This document shows positions 55,896 through 63,878 of a stretch of 63,878 nucleotides of DNA, one piece after another. Position numbers and translations under genes: made by a program. The notes beneath the pieces are model-generated. The model was not told where the DNA came from and made no database searches. It saw only the letters and a list, made by a program, of their open reading frames with translations. Positions within the stretch are counted from its first letter, which is position 1. Each line of letters opens with the position of its first letter. The DNA lies in the NCBI GenBank assembly GCA_021783235.1, contig JAJXUD010000018.1, positions 1-63,878 on the forward strand. Direction: 5' to 3'. This DNA is from Myxococcales bacterium (lineage in GTDB: Bacteria > Myxococcota > Myxococcia > Myxococcales > JAKAPL01).

Positions 55896-56825
55896 ATGCA
55901 AATCGGACTGATCGGCCTCGGCAAGATGGGGCTCAACATGGCGACGCGGCTCGCGCGGGGCGGCCACGAGGTCGTCGCCACCGACGCGGATCCCGCGAAG
56001 GCCAAGGAGCTCGCCGCCGAGAAGGTGATCCCCGCGGGCTCGATCCGGGAGCTCTGCCAGAAGCTCCGGGCGCCGCGGCTCGCCTGGGTGATGGTGCCGG
56101 CGGGCGCCGTCACCGAGAAGGTGATCGAGGAGACCGCCGCCGCGCTCGAGGCCGGAGACGTCCTCGTGGACGGCGGCAACTCGAACTTCCGCGACAGCCA
56201 GCGACGGGCGGAGAAGCTGCGCCAGCGCGGCGTCCGCTTTCTCGACGCCGGCACGAGCGGCGGGGTCTGGGGGCTCGAGGTCGGCTACTGCCTGATGGTC
56301 GGCGGCGAGCGCGAGGCCTTCGCCCTCGCCGAGCCGGTCTTCCGGACGCTCGCGCCGCCGGACGGCTACCTGCACACCGGCCCCTCGGGCTCGGGCCACT
56401 TCACGAAGATGGTCCACAACGGCATCGAGTACGGGCTCTTGCAGGCCTACGCCGAGGGCTTCGAGATCCTCAAGCGCTCGGAGTTCCCGCTGGACCTCGG
56501 CGCCGTCTCGCACCTCTGGAACCAGGGCAGCGTCGTCCGCTCCTGGCTGCTCGAGCTGGCCGAGCGCGCCTTCGCCCGGGAGGGAGGCGACCTCGCCGCC
56601 ATCGCGCCCTACGTCGACGACTCCGGGGAGGGACGCTGGACGGTCCAGGCCGCGATCGACGAGAACGTACCGGCGCCCGTGATCACCCTCTCCCTGCAAG
56701 CGCGGCTCGCCTCCCGGCAGGACGAGTCGTTCTCGGCGAAGCTCATCGCCGCGCTCCGAAACCAGTTCGGAGGCCACGCGATGAAGGAAGAGCCGAAGCG
56801 GTCGCCGCCGGGGAAGCGCTCGTGA
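55896..56825 (+). CDS. gnd: 6-phosphogluconate dehydrogenase, decarboxylating (short form)
   Basis: 309 residues with GGAGG five bases before ATG. The Rossmann start is GLIGLGKMGLNMATRLARGG; then VDGGNSNFRDSQRRAEKLR, TSGGVWGLEVGYCLMVGG and the active-site FTKMVHNGIEYGLLQA. This is the short, about 300-residue type (Gnd of Gram-positives and others) rather than the 470-residue type. It oxidises 6-phosphogluconate to ribulose 5-phosphate. NAD or NADP preference was not assigned, though ATDADP after the second strand suggests NAD. It is coupled to zwf. Confidence 0.95.
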   Translation: MQIGLIGLGKMGLNMATRLARGGHEVVATDADPAKAKELAAEKVIPAGSIRELCQKLRAPRLAWVMVPAGAVTEKVIEETAAALEAGDVLVDGGNSNFRDSQRRAEKLRQRGVRFLDAGTSGGVWGLEVGYCLMVGGEREAFALAEPVFRTLAPPDGYLHTGPSGSGHFTKMVHNGIEYGLLQAYAEGFEILKRSEFPLDLGAVSHLWNQGSVVRSWLLELAERAFAREGGDLAAIAPYVDDSGEGRWTVQAAIDENVPAPVITLSLQARLASRQDESFSAKLIAALRNQFGGHAMKEEPKRSPPGKRS

Positions 56826-58366
56826 ACGGGCCCCTGATCCCGGGCATCCCCGGCGGACCGATCCCCGCGCCCACCACCCGCCCGCCCCGCAGCGCCGAGC
56901 CGTGCACCCTCGTGATCCTCGGCGCGTCGGGCGACCTCGCCCACCGCAAGCTCGTGCCGGCCCTCTACAACCTCGCGGTCGACGGCGCCCTCCCCTCGCC
57001 GTTTGGAGTCGTCGGCTTCTCCCGCACGCCGTACACCGACGACGCCTTCCGGGCGGAGCTGCTCGAGTCGGTGTCCGAGCACTCGCGGCGGCGGCCCCTC
57101 GACCGCGCGGTCTGGGACCGGTTCGCGAAGTCGGTCTCGTACTGCGCGGGCGACTTCTCGAAGCGGGAGTCCTACGAGCAGCTGCGCCGCTGCCTCGAGG
57201 CGAGCGAGAAGGCCACGGGCACGGGCGGAAACCGGATCCTCTACCTCGCGACGCCGCCCAGCGTCTTCCCGGTGATCCTCGAGAACCTCGCGGCCTCGAA
57301 GCTCTTGACCAAGACCTCCGCGCCCTGGACGCGGGTCGTCGTCGAGAAGCCCTTCGGCCACGATCTCGCGAGCGCCCAGTCGCTCAACCGCGTGGTGCAC
57401 GGGGCGTGCGACGAGCGGCAGGTCTACCGCATCGACCACTACCTCGGGAAGGAGACGGTCCAGAACATCCTGGCGCTCCGCTTCGCGAACTCGATCTTCG
57501 AGCCGCTGCTCTCCCGCCACTTCGTCGACCACGTCCAGATCACCGTCGCCGAGGAGCTCGGCGTCGAGGGGCGCGGGGCCTACTACGAGGAGGCGGGCGT
57601 CCTGCGCGACATGGTGCAGAACCACATGATGCAGCTCCTCACGCTGACCGCGATGGAGCCGCCCGTGGCCTTCGAGGCCGACGCCGTCCGGGACGAGAAG
57701 GTGAAGGTCCTGCGCGCCGTCTGCCCGATCGAGCCGGACGAGGTCGGACGCTCGACCGTCCGCGGGCAGTACCGGGAGGGGACGATCGGCGGCAAGCCGG
57801 TCCCCGGCTACCGCGAAGAGGAGGGGGTCGCACGCGACTCGATGACCTCGACCTTCGTCGCGCTCTCGCTGCGAGTCGAGAGCTGGCGCTGGGCCGGGGT
57901 CCCGTTCTACCTGCGGACCGGCAAGCGGCTCGGGCGGCGGCTCACCGAGATCGCGATCCACTTTCGCGCCGTCCCGCACCCGCTCTTCGGCCGCGGCCAG
58001 GACGAGCGGCCGAACGTGCTCATCCTCCGGATCCAGCCCGACGAGGGGATCGCCATCCGCTTCGCCGCCAAGGTGCCGGGCGAGGCGATGCAGCTGCGCG
58101 AGGTCACCTTCGACTTCCGCTACGGCGCGTCGTTCGGCGAGCAGCCGCCCGAGGCCTACGAGCGGCTCCTGCTCGACTGCATGCTCGGGGACGCGACGCT
58201 CTTCACCCGCGAGGACGAGGTCGAGGCCTCCTGGAAGCTCATGGACCCCATCCTCCAGGGCTGGCGCGACCACCCGCACGTCGCCCCCTACGAGGCCGGG
58301 GGCTGGGGACCGGACGAGGCGGACGAGCTCCTCGCCCGGGACGGCCGCGTCTGGCGAAAGCCGTGA
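56822..58366 (+). CDS. zwf: Glucose-6-phosphate 1-dehydrogenase
   Basis: 514 residues from GTG 56822 (GTGA overlap). It has VILGASGDLAHRKLVPALYN (coenzyme site), EKPFGHDLASAQSLN and RIDHYLGKETVQNILALRF, the substrate and catalytic signature. The later KVPGEAMQLREVTFDFRYG region is typical. It oxidises glucose 6-phosphate to the lactone. Adjacent pgl hydrolyses the lactone and gnd uses the product, so the operon encodes the oxidative branch in full. Confidence 0.97.
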   Translation: MNGPLIPGIPGGPIPAPTTRPPRSAEPCTLVILGASGDLAHRKLVPALYNLAVDGALPSPFGVVGFSRTPYTDDAFRAELLESVSEHSRRRPLDRAVWDRFAKSVSYCAGDFSKRESYEQLRRCLEASEKATGTGGNRILYLATPPSVFPVILENLAASKLLTKTSAPWTRVVVEKPFGHDLASAQSLNRVVHGACDERQVYRIDHYLGKETVQNILALRFANSIFEPLLSRHFVDHVQITVAEELGVEGRGAYYEEAGVLRDMVQNHMMQLLTLTAMEPPVAFEADAVRDEKVKVLRAVCPIEPDEVGRSTVRGQYREGTIGGKPVPGYREEEGVARDSMTSTFVALSLRVESWRWAGVPFYLRTGKRLGRRLTEIAIHFRAVPHPLFGRGQDERPNVLILRIQPDEGIAIRFAAKVPGEAMQLREVTFDFRYGASFGEQPPEAYERLLLDCMLGDATLFTREDEVEASWKLMDPILQGWRDHPHVAPYEAGGWGPDEADELLARDGRVWRKP

Positions 58367-59088
58367 CCATCGAGCGGCGCGAGCTGCCGGACGCCGCCGC
58401 GATCGCCATCGCGGCCGCCGAGGAGATCGCCCGCGCGGCCGCGGACGCGGTGGCCGCGCGCGGTCGCTTCCGGCTCGTGCTCGCGGGGGGACACACGCCC
58501 GAGGCGCTCTACCGCCTCCTCTCCTCGCCCCCCTGGCGCGAGCGGATCGACTGGCCGAAGGTGGCGCTGCTCTTCGGCGACGAGCGCTGCGTGCCGCCGG
58601 ACGATCCCCGGAGCAACCAGCGGATGGTGCGGCTCGCGCTGCTCGAAGCCCTCGCGGCGCCGCCCGCCGCCTACCTTCCGATGGACGGCGCCGCCCCGGA
58701 CGCCGCCGCCCACTACGAGGGGCGGCTGCGCGGGGAGCTCGGAGACGATCCCCCGGATCTCCTCCTCCTCGGCCTCGGGCCCGACGGCCACACGGCCTCG
58801 ATCTTCCCGGGCTCGCCGGCGCTCGAGGAGCGCAGCCGCTGGGTGGTGGCCGTGCCGCCGCCCACCACGGTGCCGCCGCCGATCCCCAGGTTGACCTTGA
58901 CCCCGCCGCTGCTCATTCGCGCGCGCCGGACGCTGGTCCTCGCCACCGGCGCCGAGAAGCAGGCCGCGCTCGCGCGCGCGCTCGCGGAGACGGGCGAGGA
59001 GCGCGAGACCCCGGCGCGGCTCGTGCGCCGCAGCGAGGGTGAGGTGAGCTTCTTCTTCGATCCGGCGGCGGGCCGGGCGCTCTCCTAG
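58363..59088 (+). CDS. pgl: 6-phosphogluconolactonase
   Basis: 241 residues from GTG 58363 (GTGA overlap with zwf). It has RLVLAGGHTPEALYRLL, LLFGDERCVPPDDPRSNQRM and LLLLGLGPDGHTASIFPGS, the signature of NagB/DevB-type lactonases. It hydrolyses 6-phosphogluconolactone. It is the last gene of the pentose-phosphate operon. Its TAG stop and the opposite TAG of the transporter gene share CTAG, so the two genes overlap by four bases. Confidence 0.95.
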   Translation: MTIERRELPDAAAIAIAAAEEIARAAADAVAARGRFRLVLAGGHTPEALYRLLSSPPWRERIDWPKVALLFGDERCVPPDDPRSNQRMVRLALLEALAAPPAAYLPMDGAAPDAAAHYEGRLRGELGDDPPDLLLLGLGPDGHTASIFPGSPALEERSRWVVAVPPPTTVPPPIPRLTLTPPLLIRARRTLVLATGAEKQAALARALAETGEERETPARLVRRSEGEVSFFFDPAAGRALS

Positions 59089-60374
59089 CCGACGAGGTCG
59101 CGCACGCCGGCGACCACGAGGTAGAGCGTCAGCGCGATCATGACCACCGTCGTCCCCCAGGCGATCGCGTTGAAGACGGGGCCGTTTCGCCAGCGCCCCA
59201 TCAGCTTCTCCTTGTTCACGAGGAGGAGCATGAAGACGAGGATGAACGGCAGGAGGATGCCGTTGACGATCTGCGAGACGAGCATGATCGAGATGAGCGG
59301 CAGCCTGGGCACGAGCACCACGAGACCGCCGAGGGCGATGATCCCGGAGTAGAGCCAGTAGAACTGCTTCGCCTCCCCGTACTTCTTGTCCACGCCCGAC
59401 TCCCAGCCGAAGCCCTCGCAGACGTAGTAGCTCGTCGCGAGCGGCAGGATCGAGGCAGCGAAGAGCGAGGCGTTGAAGAGGCCGAACGCGAAGAGCGCCG
59501 CCGCGTAGTGGCCCGCGAGCGGCCGGAGCGCCAGCGCCGCGTCCTTCGCCGTCTCGATCCGGATCCCGGCCTTGTGGATCGTCGCCGAGCAGGCCGCGAT
59601 GATGAAGAAGGCGACGACGTCGGTGACGATGCAGCCGACGATGACGTCGAGCCGCGAGTGGGGATACTGGTCGACCTTCACCCCTTTCTCGACCACCGCC
59701 GACTGGAGGTAGAACTGCATCCAGGGCGCGATGGTCGTCCCCACGACGCCGATCAGCATGGCCACGTAGCCGGGGTTCGCCTCGAAGGTGGGGGTCACCG
59801 TGGCGCGAAGCACCTCGCCCCACGGCGGGTGGGCGAGGACGCCGCTGATCACGTAGGCGACGTAGAACGCGCTCGCCACCAGGAAGATCTTCTCGACGAC
59901 GCGGTAGGTCCCCTTGACGACGAGGAGCCAGACGGCCGCCGCGGCGATCGGCACCGAGACCCAGGCCGGGACGCCGAAGATCTCGAGGCTCGCGGCGACG
60001 CCCGAGAACTCGGCGATGGTGTTGCCGATGTCGGCGATGAGCAAGGAGACCATCACCCAGAAGGTGACCTTGACGCCGTAGTTCTCGCGGATGAGATCCG
60101 CGAGCCCCTTGCCGGTCACGACGCCCATCCGGGCGCAGATCTCCTGCACGACGACGAGCGCGAGGGTGATCGGGATCAGCGTCCAGAGCAGCTTGTTGCC
60201 GTACTGCGCGCCGGCGAGGGAGTAGGTGGTGATGCCGCCCGCGTCGTTGTCGACGTTGGCGGTGATGATCCCCGGCCCCATCACGGCGAGGAAGACCGCG
60301 ATGTTGCGCCAGATCGTCCGCCGCGGGGCCGGCTTCTCGCCGGTGGCCACCCCGCGGGACACCTCAGCCTCCAT
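59085..60374 (-). CDS. Nramp-family divalent metal transporter with altered motifs
   Basis: 429 residues with about eleven membrane helices. It has the Nramp frame (AVFLAVMGPGIITANVDNDA), but the usual DPGN of helix 1 reads DNDAGG, and the metal-binding MPH of helix 6 is replaced by IAPWMQFYLQSAVVEKG. It belongs to a bacterial subgroup whose substrate is less clear than Mn/Fe; Mg or other ions are possible. GAGGTG is five bases before ATG 60374, inside the end of the CBS protein gene, so both are coupled. Substrate is inferred. Confidence 0.88.
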   Translation of the reverse strand: MEAEVSRGVATGEKPAPRRTIWRNIAVFLAVMGPGIITANVDNDAGGITTYSLAGAQYGNKLLWTLIPITLALVVVQEICARMGVVTGKGLADLIRENYGVKVTFWVMVSLLIADIGNTIAEFSGVAASLEIFGVPAWVSVPIAAAAVWLLVVKGTYRVVEKIFLVASAFYVAYVISGVLAHPPWGEVLRATVTPTFEANPGYVAMLIGVVGTTIAPWMQFYLQSAVVEKGVKVDQYPHSRLDVIVGCIVTDVVAFFIIAACSATIHKAGIRIETAKDAALALRPLAGHYAAALFAFGLFNASLFAASILPLATSYYVCEGFGWESGVDKKYGEAKQFYWLYSGIIALGGLVVLVPRLPLISIMLVSQIVNGILLPFILVFMLLLVNKEKLMGRWRNGPVFNAIAWGTTVVMIALTLYLVVAGVRDLVG

Positions 60375-61683
60375 GGAGCACCTCGGGCAGGATGTCGTCC
60401 ACGGTGACCATTCCGCGCAGCCGGCCCGCCTCGTCGACCACCGGCACCGAGACCAGGTTGTACTTCGCGGCGACGTCCGCGACGTCGCGAACGTCCGCGT
60501 CGAGACTCACGGCCGCCGGCGTCTCGCGCATCACCTTGCCGAGCGGCGTCGAGCCGTCCGAGGCGACGAGGTCCTTGAGCGTGCAGAGGCCGCGCAAGGC
60601 CCCCGCGCCGTCGATCACGAAGATCTCGTAGACGAGCGGCAGCTCTTCCGCGCGCCGCCGGATCTCCGAGAGCGCCGCGCCCACGGTCGCCTCGGACTCG
60701 AGCTTGACGAGCTCGGTCGTCATGAGGCCACCCGCCGAGCGGGACGGAAAGCCGAGCAGCGCCTGGACCTCCCGGGCGTCGGGCCGCTCCATCTTGCCGA
60801 GGAGCTCCTGCCGGGTCTCGTGCGACAGCTCCGAGAGGACGTCGGCCGCGTCGTCCGGCGCCATCTCCTCGAGGATGTCGGCCGCGCGCTCGGGAGGCAC
60901 CTGGTTGATGAGCTCGGAGGTGATCTCGGCGGACGATTCCTCGAGGGTCTCGGCGGCGGTGGCGACGTCCATCCGCTTGAAGAGCTCGGCCCGCTGGAAG
61001 CGGTCGAGGTCCTCCAGGATCTCGGCGAGATCGGCGGGGTGGATCTCGGCGAGCTGCCGCTGGGCGATGTCGAGCCGCACCTTCTCCCGGCCCGAGTCGA
61101 GCGGCTGGATGAGCTTCCAGGGGAGGAGCAGGTCGGCCTTCAGGTAGCGCGCCTTGGGGCTGAACCCCGCGACGAGCCCGTCGACGAGCCTCTCCCAACC
61201 CATCCGCCGCACGAGCCCGCGAAAGCCGACGTCGGCGTGCGCGAGGCGCAACGTCCCCTTGATGTCGAGGAAGTGCAGATCGTTGACGCGCACGACCTTC
61301 GCCCCCTCGACGTCCACGATCTGCTTGTCGAGGACCTCGGCGGCGAGCAGCAGCCGATCGGGCGGAAGCGGATCGGCGAGCGGCTCGCCCGCCGCCGTCG
61401 GTCGCAGGACGACGCGCCTCCCCTCGAGCCGCTCGACGGAGCTCCAGGGGACCGTGAGCCGCCGGTGGTCCGGCGATGCGTAGACCAGGGAGACGATCGG
61501 CGGGTAGGGCTCGCCCGGGGCCACCACGACGTCGACCAGCCGCCCGATTCGCGCGCCCTCCGACCCCAGGATGGGTCGGCCCAGCAAGCTCGAGAGGAAG
61601 ACGAAGCCGGTGCTCCAGCCGGGCGCTCCCGACCCGAGGGGGGCCGCGGCGACGCTTTCAGTGCGTGGATCTTGCCCGGCCAT
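60364..61683 (-). CDS. PRC-barrel, MgtE_N and CBS-pair regulatory protein
   Basis: 439 residues from ATG 61683. Order: PRC-barrel-like part (about 30-110, SEGARIGRLVDVVVAPGEPY), a second PRC-like region (LDKQIVDVEGAKVVRVNDLH), MgtE N-terminal superhelix (about 215-320, QLAEIHPADLAEILEDLDRF, ADILEEMAPDDAADVLSELS) and two CBS domains (GGLMTTELVKLESEATVGAA, VSVPVVDEAGRLRGMVTVDD). The MgtE membrane domain is missing. It probably senses nucleotides or metal and controls the Nramp-like transporter whose start overlaps its end. Confidence 0.88.
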   Translation of the reverse strand: MAGQDPRTESVAAAPLGSGAPGWSTGFVFLSSLLGRPILGSEGARIGRLVDVVVAPGEPYPPIVSLVYASPDHRRLTVPWSSVERLEGRRVVLRPTAAGEPLADPLPPDRLLLAAEVLDKQIVDVEGAKVVRVNDLHFLDIKGTLRLAHADVGFRGLVRRMGWERLVDGLVAGFSPKARYLKADLLLPWKLIQPLDSGREKVRLDIAQRQLAEIHPADLAEILEDLDRFQRAELFKRMDVATAAETLEESSAEITSELINQVPPERAADILEEMAPDDAADVLSELSHETRQELLGKMERPDAREVQALLGFPSRSAGGLMTTELVKLESEATVGAALSEIRRRAEELPLVYEIFVIDGAGALRGLCTLKDLVASDGSTPLGKVMRETPAAVSLDADVRDVADVAAKYNLVSVPVVDEAGRLRGMVTVDDILPEVLHGG

Positions 61684-61774
61684 TTCCGCGTCGTACCTTT
61701 CGAACCTCGACCGCGTCAATGCCGTCCGGGAAGGATTGCCAGACGAGCGCCACGAGCGCATGCTCGGGGGCGCC

Positions 61775-62269
61775 ATGAAGCTCGTCCTCGTCCGACACGC
61801 CGACGCCGAGCCCGACATGGGGGGACCGCTCGGCGACCCTGGCCGCGCGCTCACGATGCTGGGCCGCGAGCAGGCCCGCGACGCCGCGCGCGAGCTCGCC
61901 GCCTCCCTCTCCCCCGCCGTCCCGCAGATCTGGACGAGCCCGCTCGTGCGCGCCGTCCAGACCGCCGAGATCCTGGCGCAGCTCTGGCCGGCCGCGCCCG
62001 TCGCCGTCGCCGACGCGCTGGCGACCGGGCGGCCGATCCAGGCGCTGCTCGAGCTCGTGAGCGATCTGCCGGCCATCGACGCCGCGCTGCTCGTCGGCCA
62101 CGACCCCACCCTCTCGGAGCTCGCCGCCACGCTGGTCGGGCTCCCCGCCCTGCCGCTCGCCTTCGAGAAGGGGGCCGCGCTGGCCCTTCGCTGGGAAAAC
62201 GAGCGCTGGAGCTTCGAGCGCTACCGGGCGCCGATGAAGCGGCCGATCGACCGGCTGCCCGGGAGTTAG
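61775..62269 (+). CDS. sixA: SixA-type phosphohistidine phosphatase
   Basis: 164 residues from ATG 61775 (ATG 61760 in frame is possible). It starts MKLVLVRHADAEPD with the RHG/RHA catalytic motif, and has TSPLVRAVQTAEIL and LLVGHDPTLSELA with the second catalytic His. This is the short histidine phosphatase family. SixA removes phosphate from His of phosphotransfer domains. It is divergent from the CBS protein; the partner is unknown. A phosphate-starvation or sugar-phosphate role cannot be excluded. Confidence 0.9.
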   Translation: MKLVLVRHADAEPDMGGPLGDPGRALTMLGREQARDAARELAASLSPAVPQIWTSPLVRAVQTAEILAQLWPAAPVAVADALATGRPIQALLELVSDLPAIDAALLVGHDPTLSELAATLVGLPALPLAFEKGAALALRWENERWSFERYRAPMKRPIDRLPGS

Positions 62270-62302
62270 GGGCCCGGCGCGACGACGCCGAAGGTCGTCG
62301 CT

Positions 62303-63505
62303 TCAGTGCTGCAGCGTCTGGAGGACGCCGTAGTCGCTCGCCGGCGGCCCCCGCTGACTCATCGCCACGGCGGCCACGGTGCCGGCCACCGCGGCGACCC
62401 CGAGCCCGATGCCGACCCAGGTCCAGGGGCGCCCATACCAGGGGCGCCGGGCGGATTCCGCCTCGGCGACCTCCTCTTTCGACATGACCGGAAACGAGAG
62501 CGGCGCCCGCTCGCTGCCGATCGAGCTGAGAACGTTCCCGTACCGGTCGAGCCCCTCGACGTAGTACTCGACCCGGTAGCTCTTCTCCTCGGCCGGAAGG
62601 TCGATCCCGGGGATGAGCAGCTCCCCCTCGCCCGCCCGGCTGACCGTCGAAAACGATCGCCGTCCCGCCTGCCGATAGCCGACGACGAGCGTCCGCATCA
62701 TCCCGAGGGCGTCGTTCTCGACGGCCACGCTGAGCGGCAGCGGCTGGTTCGGCGCCGCCGGCGGCGGCACGACGTGCGAGATGGCGAGCGCGGGGCGGCC
62801 GGCCGAGAAGGCCCGGGCGGCGGCGAAGCTCTGCCGCTCCCTCGCGGAGGCGTTCGCCGGGAGCCGGTATTCGGGATTCACCGAGAGCAGCCGCTCGAAG
62901 GCGCCGGTCGAGAACTTCGGCCCCCACGGACCCGCGTCGGCGGCCATCTCCGCCTCGAGCCGATAGATGTCGGCCACCATGTCGGGGCCGTTGTGACCCT
63001 TGCGCAGGAGCGCGTCGAGCGTCCGGACGGCGTCGGCGGCCTTTCCCTCCGCGTCGAGCCGGATCGCGGCCTGCAGCGGCCCCGGGGCGCCTTGGCTCTG
63101 AAGGCGCGCCATCCGTTCGCGATCGTCGATGGCTCGGACCTGCGGCTCGATCTCGGAGATCACCTGCGCCGCGGCCCGGCGCTCCTCGGGAGACCGCGCG
63201 AGCCGTTCGAAGGTGCGGTAGATGTCGAGGGCGCGCCGGAGGTACTCCGGCTTGTCCACGACGCCGTAGGCGCGTCGATAGGCGAGGCCGATGTTGAAGA
63301 GGATCTCGACCCTCTGCGAGAGCCGGTAGGCGTCCTCGAAGGCCTCGATGGCGTCCTGGTAGTGGCCGAGCCGGAGCGCGGTCTCGCCTTCGGAGTAGCG
63401 GGCCTTCGCCTGGGCGTCGGCGCGCTCGTCGCCCAGGGCCGGACGGGCGGCGACGAGCGCGAGCGCCAGCGCGAAGAGACGGGTCCTGCTCAAGGGCTCC
63501 CCCAC
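62303..63505 (-). CDS. TPR-repeat exported protein with C-terminal membrane anchor
   Basis: 400 residues from GTG 63505 (or TTG 63493, whose TTGA overlaps the previous stop). Signal peptide LFALALALVAARPALG, then TPR units (RYSEGETALRLGHYQDAIEA, FEDAYRLSQRVEILFNIGLA) to about 200, a beta-sandwich-like part (SFSTVSRAGEGELLIPGIDL) and a terminal helix (WTWVGIGLGVAAVAGTVAAV). This layout is common in myxobacterial envelope proteins linked to PEGA proteins and kinases. The previous gene carries a PEGA domain, which fits. Function unknown. Confidence 0.82.
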   Translation of the reverse strand: MGEPLSRTRLFALALALVAARPALGDERADAQAKARYSEGETALRLGHYQDAIEAFEDAYRLSQRVEILFNIGLAYRRAYGVVDKPEYLRRALDIYRTFERLARSPEERRAAAQVISEIEPQVRAIDDRERMARLQSQGAPGPLQAAIRLDAEGKAADAVRTLDALLRKGHNGPDMVADIYRLEAEMAADAGPWGPKFSTGAFERLLSVNPEYRLPANASARERQSFAAARAFSAGRPALAISHVVPPPAAPNQPLPLSVAVENDALGMMRTLVVGYRQAGRRSFSTVSRAGEGELLIPGIDLPAEEKSYRVEYYVEGLDRYGNVLSSIGSERAPLSFPVMSKEEVAEAESARRPWYGRPWTWVGIGLGVAAVAGTVAAVAMSQRGPPASDYGVLQTLQH

Positions 63506-63878
63506 GGATTGAGCGGTTCGTCGGTCCGGATGTTCCGAGTCGGCTTGCGGGCGACGGGGGCCTGGGCCCGCCGGCGCGACAGCGTCACGTCGTAGACCCC
63601 TTCCGCTCCGGAGGCGACCGTGAACTCGTAGCGCCGGGACTCGAAGCCGGGCGCCGAGACGGTGAAGAAGTGCTCCGAGCCTGGCTCGAGTCCGCCGAAG
63701 CTCGCCGGCACCGGGTGGCCGGCCCCCGAGCCGTCCAATCGGACCTCCGCGCTCGCCGGCTCGGCCCGCACGAGAAGGCTTCCGGGGAGGGGCGCGGCGG
63801 CGGGCTTCGGCCGCTCCGCCGCCAAGGCAGCCGGCGGCCCCGCGACGGCCGCGGGAGGCGCCGGAGCCGCCGGAGCCA
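63490..63878 (-). CDS. PEGA-domain protein, C-terminal part (runs off the right edge)
   Basis: The frame is open from the right edge to the stop at 63490, about 128 residues. An Ala/Pro-rich linker precedes a PEGA domain (GSLLVRAEPASAEVRLDGSG, PASFGGLEPGSEHFFTVSAP, GFESRRYEFTV) and a short tail. PEGA domains are found at the ends of myxobacterial Ser/Thr kinases and surface proteins; the upstream part is outside the window, so no call can be made. It is coupled to the TPR gene. Confidence 0.75.
   Translation of the reverse strand, partial: APAAPAPPAAVAGPPAALAAERPKPAAAPLPGSLLVRAEPASAEVRLDGSGAGHPVPASFGGLEPGSEHFFTVSAPGFESRRYEFTVASGAEGVYDVTLSRRRAQAPVARKPTRNIRTDEPLNPWGSP

Noticed and set aside
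53027-56254. Minus-strand open frame of 1075 codons opposite tal-pgi and gnd
   Set aside because: No domain is recognisable, and the plus strand encodes clear enzymes in full; it is a GC-driven shadow.

Overview
The window is very GC-rich DNA with almost gapless, often overlapping genes. It carries C-terminal sorting tails of the MYXO-CTERM kind (Gly-Cys-Gly-Cys, hydrophobic stretch, Arg run), many lipoproteins with Asp-Ala-Gly spacers, Kelch and PEGA proteins, and an infB with a long Ala/Pro linker. Together these point to a myxobacterium-like bacterium (Myxococcota). Genus cannot be told from sequence alone.

Layout. 1-2.9 kb: the rimP-nusA-infB translation/transcription cluster (minus strand), with a visible promoter, palindrome and terminator-like hairpin in its leader. 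2.9-16.5 kb: two divergent envelope operons. The minus one encodes a Cys-rich exported protein, two small YtkA/FixH-like lipoproteins, a beta-barrel, a haem-motif lipoprotein, a sedolisin protease and a DUF3105 lipoprotein. The plus one encodes a Kelch lipoprotein, a haem-motif/porin fusion, a dihaem cytochrome c, two beta-propellers and an anchored Ig-like protein. They look like a shared envelope redox module of unknown substrate. 16.5-19 kb: tandem PilZ protein, DUF4160/DUF2442 pair and a frameshifted membrane phosphoesterase.

19.0-24.4 kb is an accessory island of visibly lower GC. It holds a small gene broken by a 14-bp tandem duplication, a decayed heptad-repeat gene built on a 21-bp minisatellite, an internally deleted MmeI-like restriction-modification remnant, and an intact three-gene cluster: SIR2-like protein, a small unknown protein and a DUF1828/DUF1829-type protein. 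This cluster is the best candidate for an undescribed (defence) system.

24.6-36 kb: GH25 lysozyme with a sorting tail, then two polyhydroxyalkanoate (PHA) loci: phaC-phasin-phaR on minus, and a plus operon with two paralogous lipoproteins, a hydrolase, an outer-membrane barrel, a PhaE-like protein, an acyl-CoA synthetase and a second PhaC. 36-41.7 kb: two aldo/keto reductases, PepSY-like and thioredoxin-fold envelope proteins, a bacterial release-factor-like protein and a collagen-like lipoprotein. 41.7-53 kb: transketolase, a GT21 glycosyltransferase and an MdtABC-like RND efflux operon. 53-59 kb: a pentose-phosphate operon (tal-pgi fusion, gnd, zwf, pgl). 59-61.7 kb: an Nramp-like transporter coupled to a PRC/MgtE_N/CBS regulatory protein. 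61.7-63.9 kb: SixA phosphatase, a TPR protein and the end of a PEGA protein. No tRNA, rRNA or CRISPR array was recognised.
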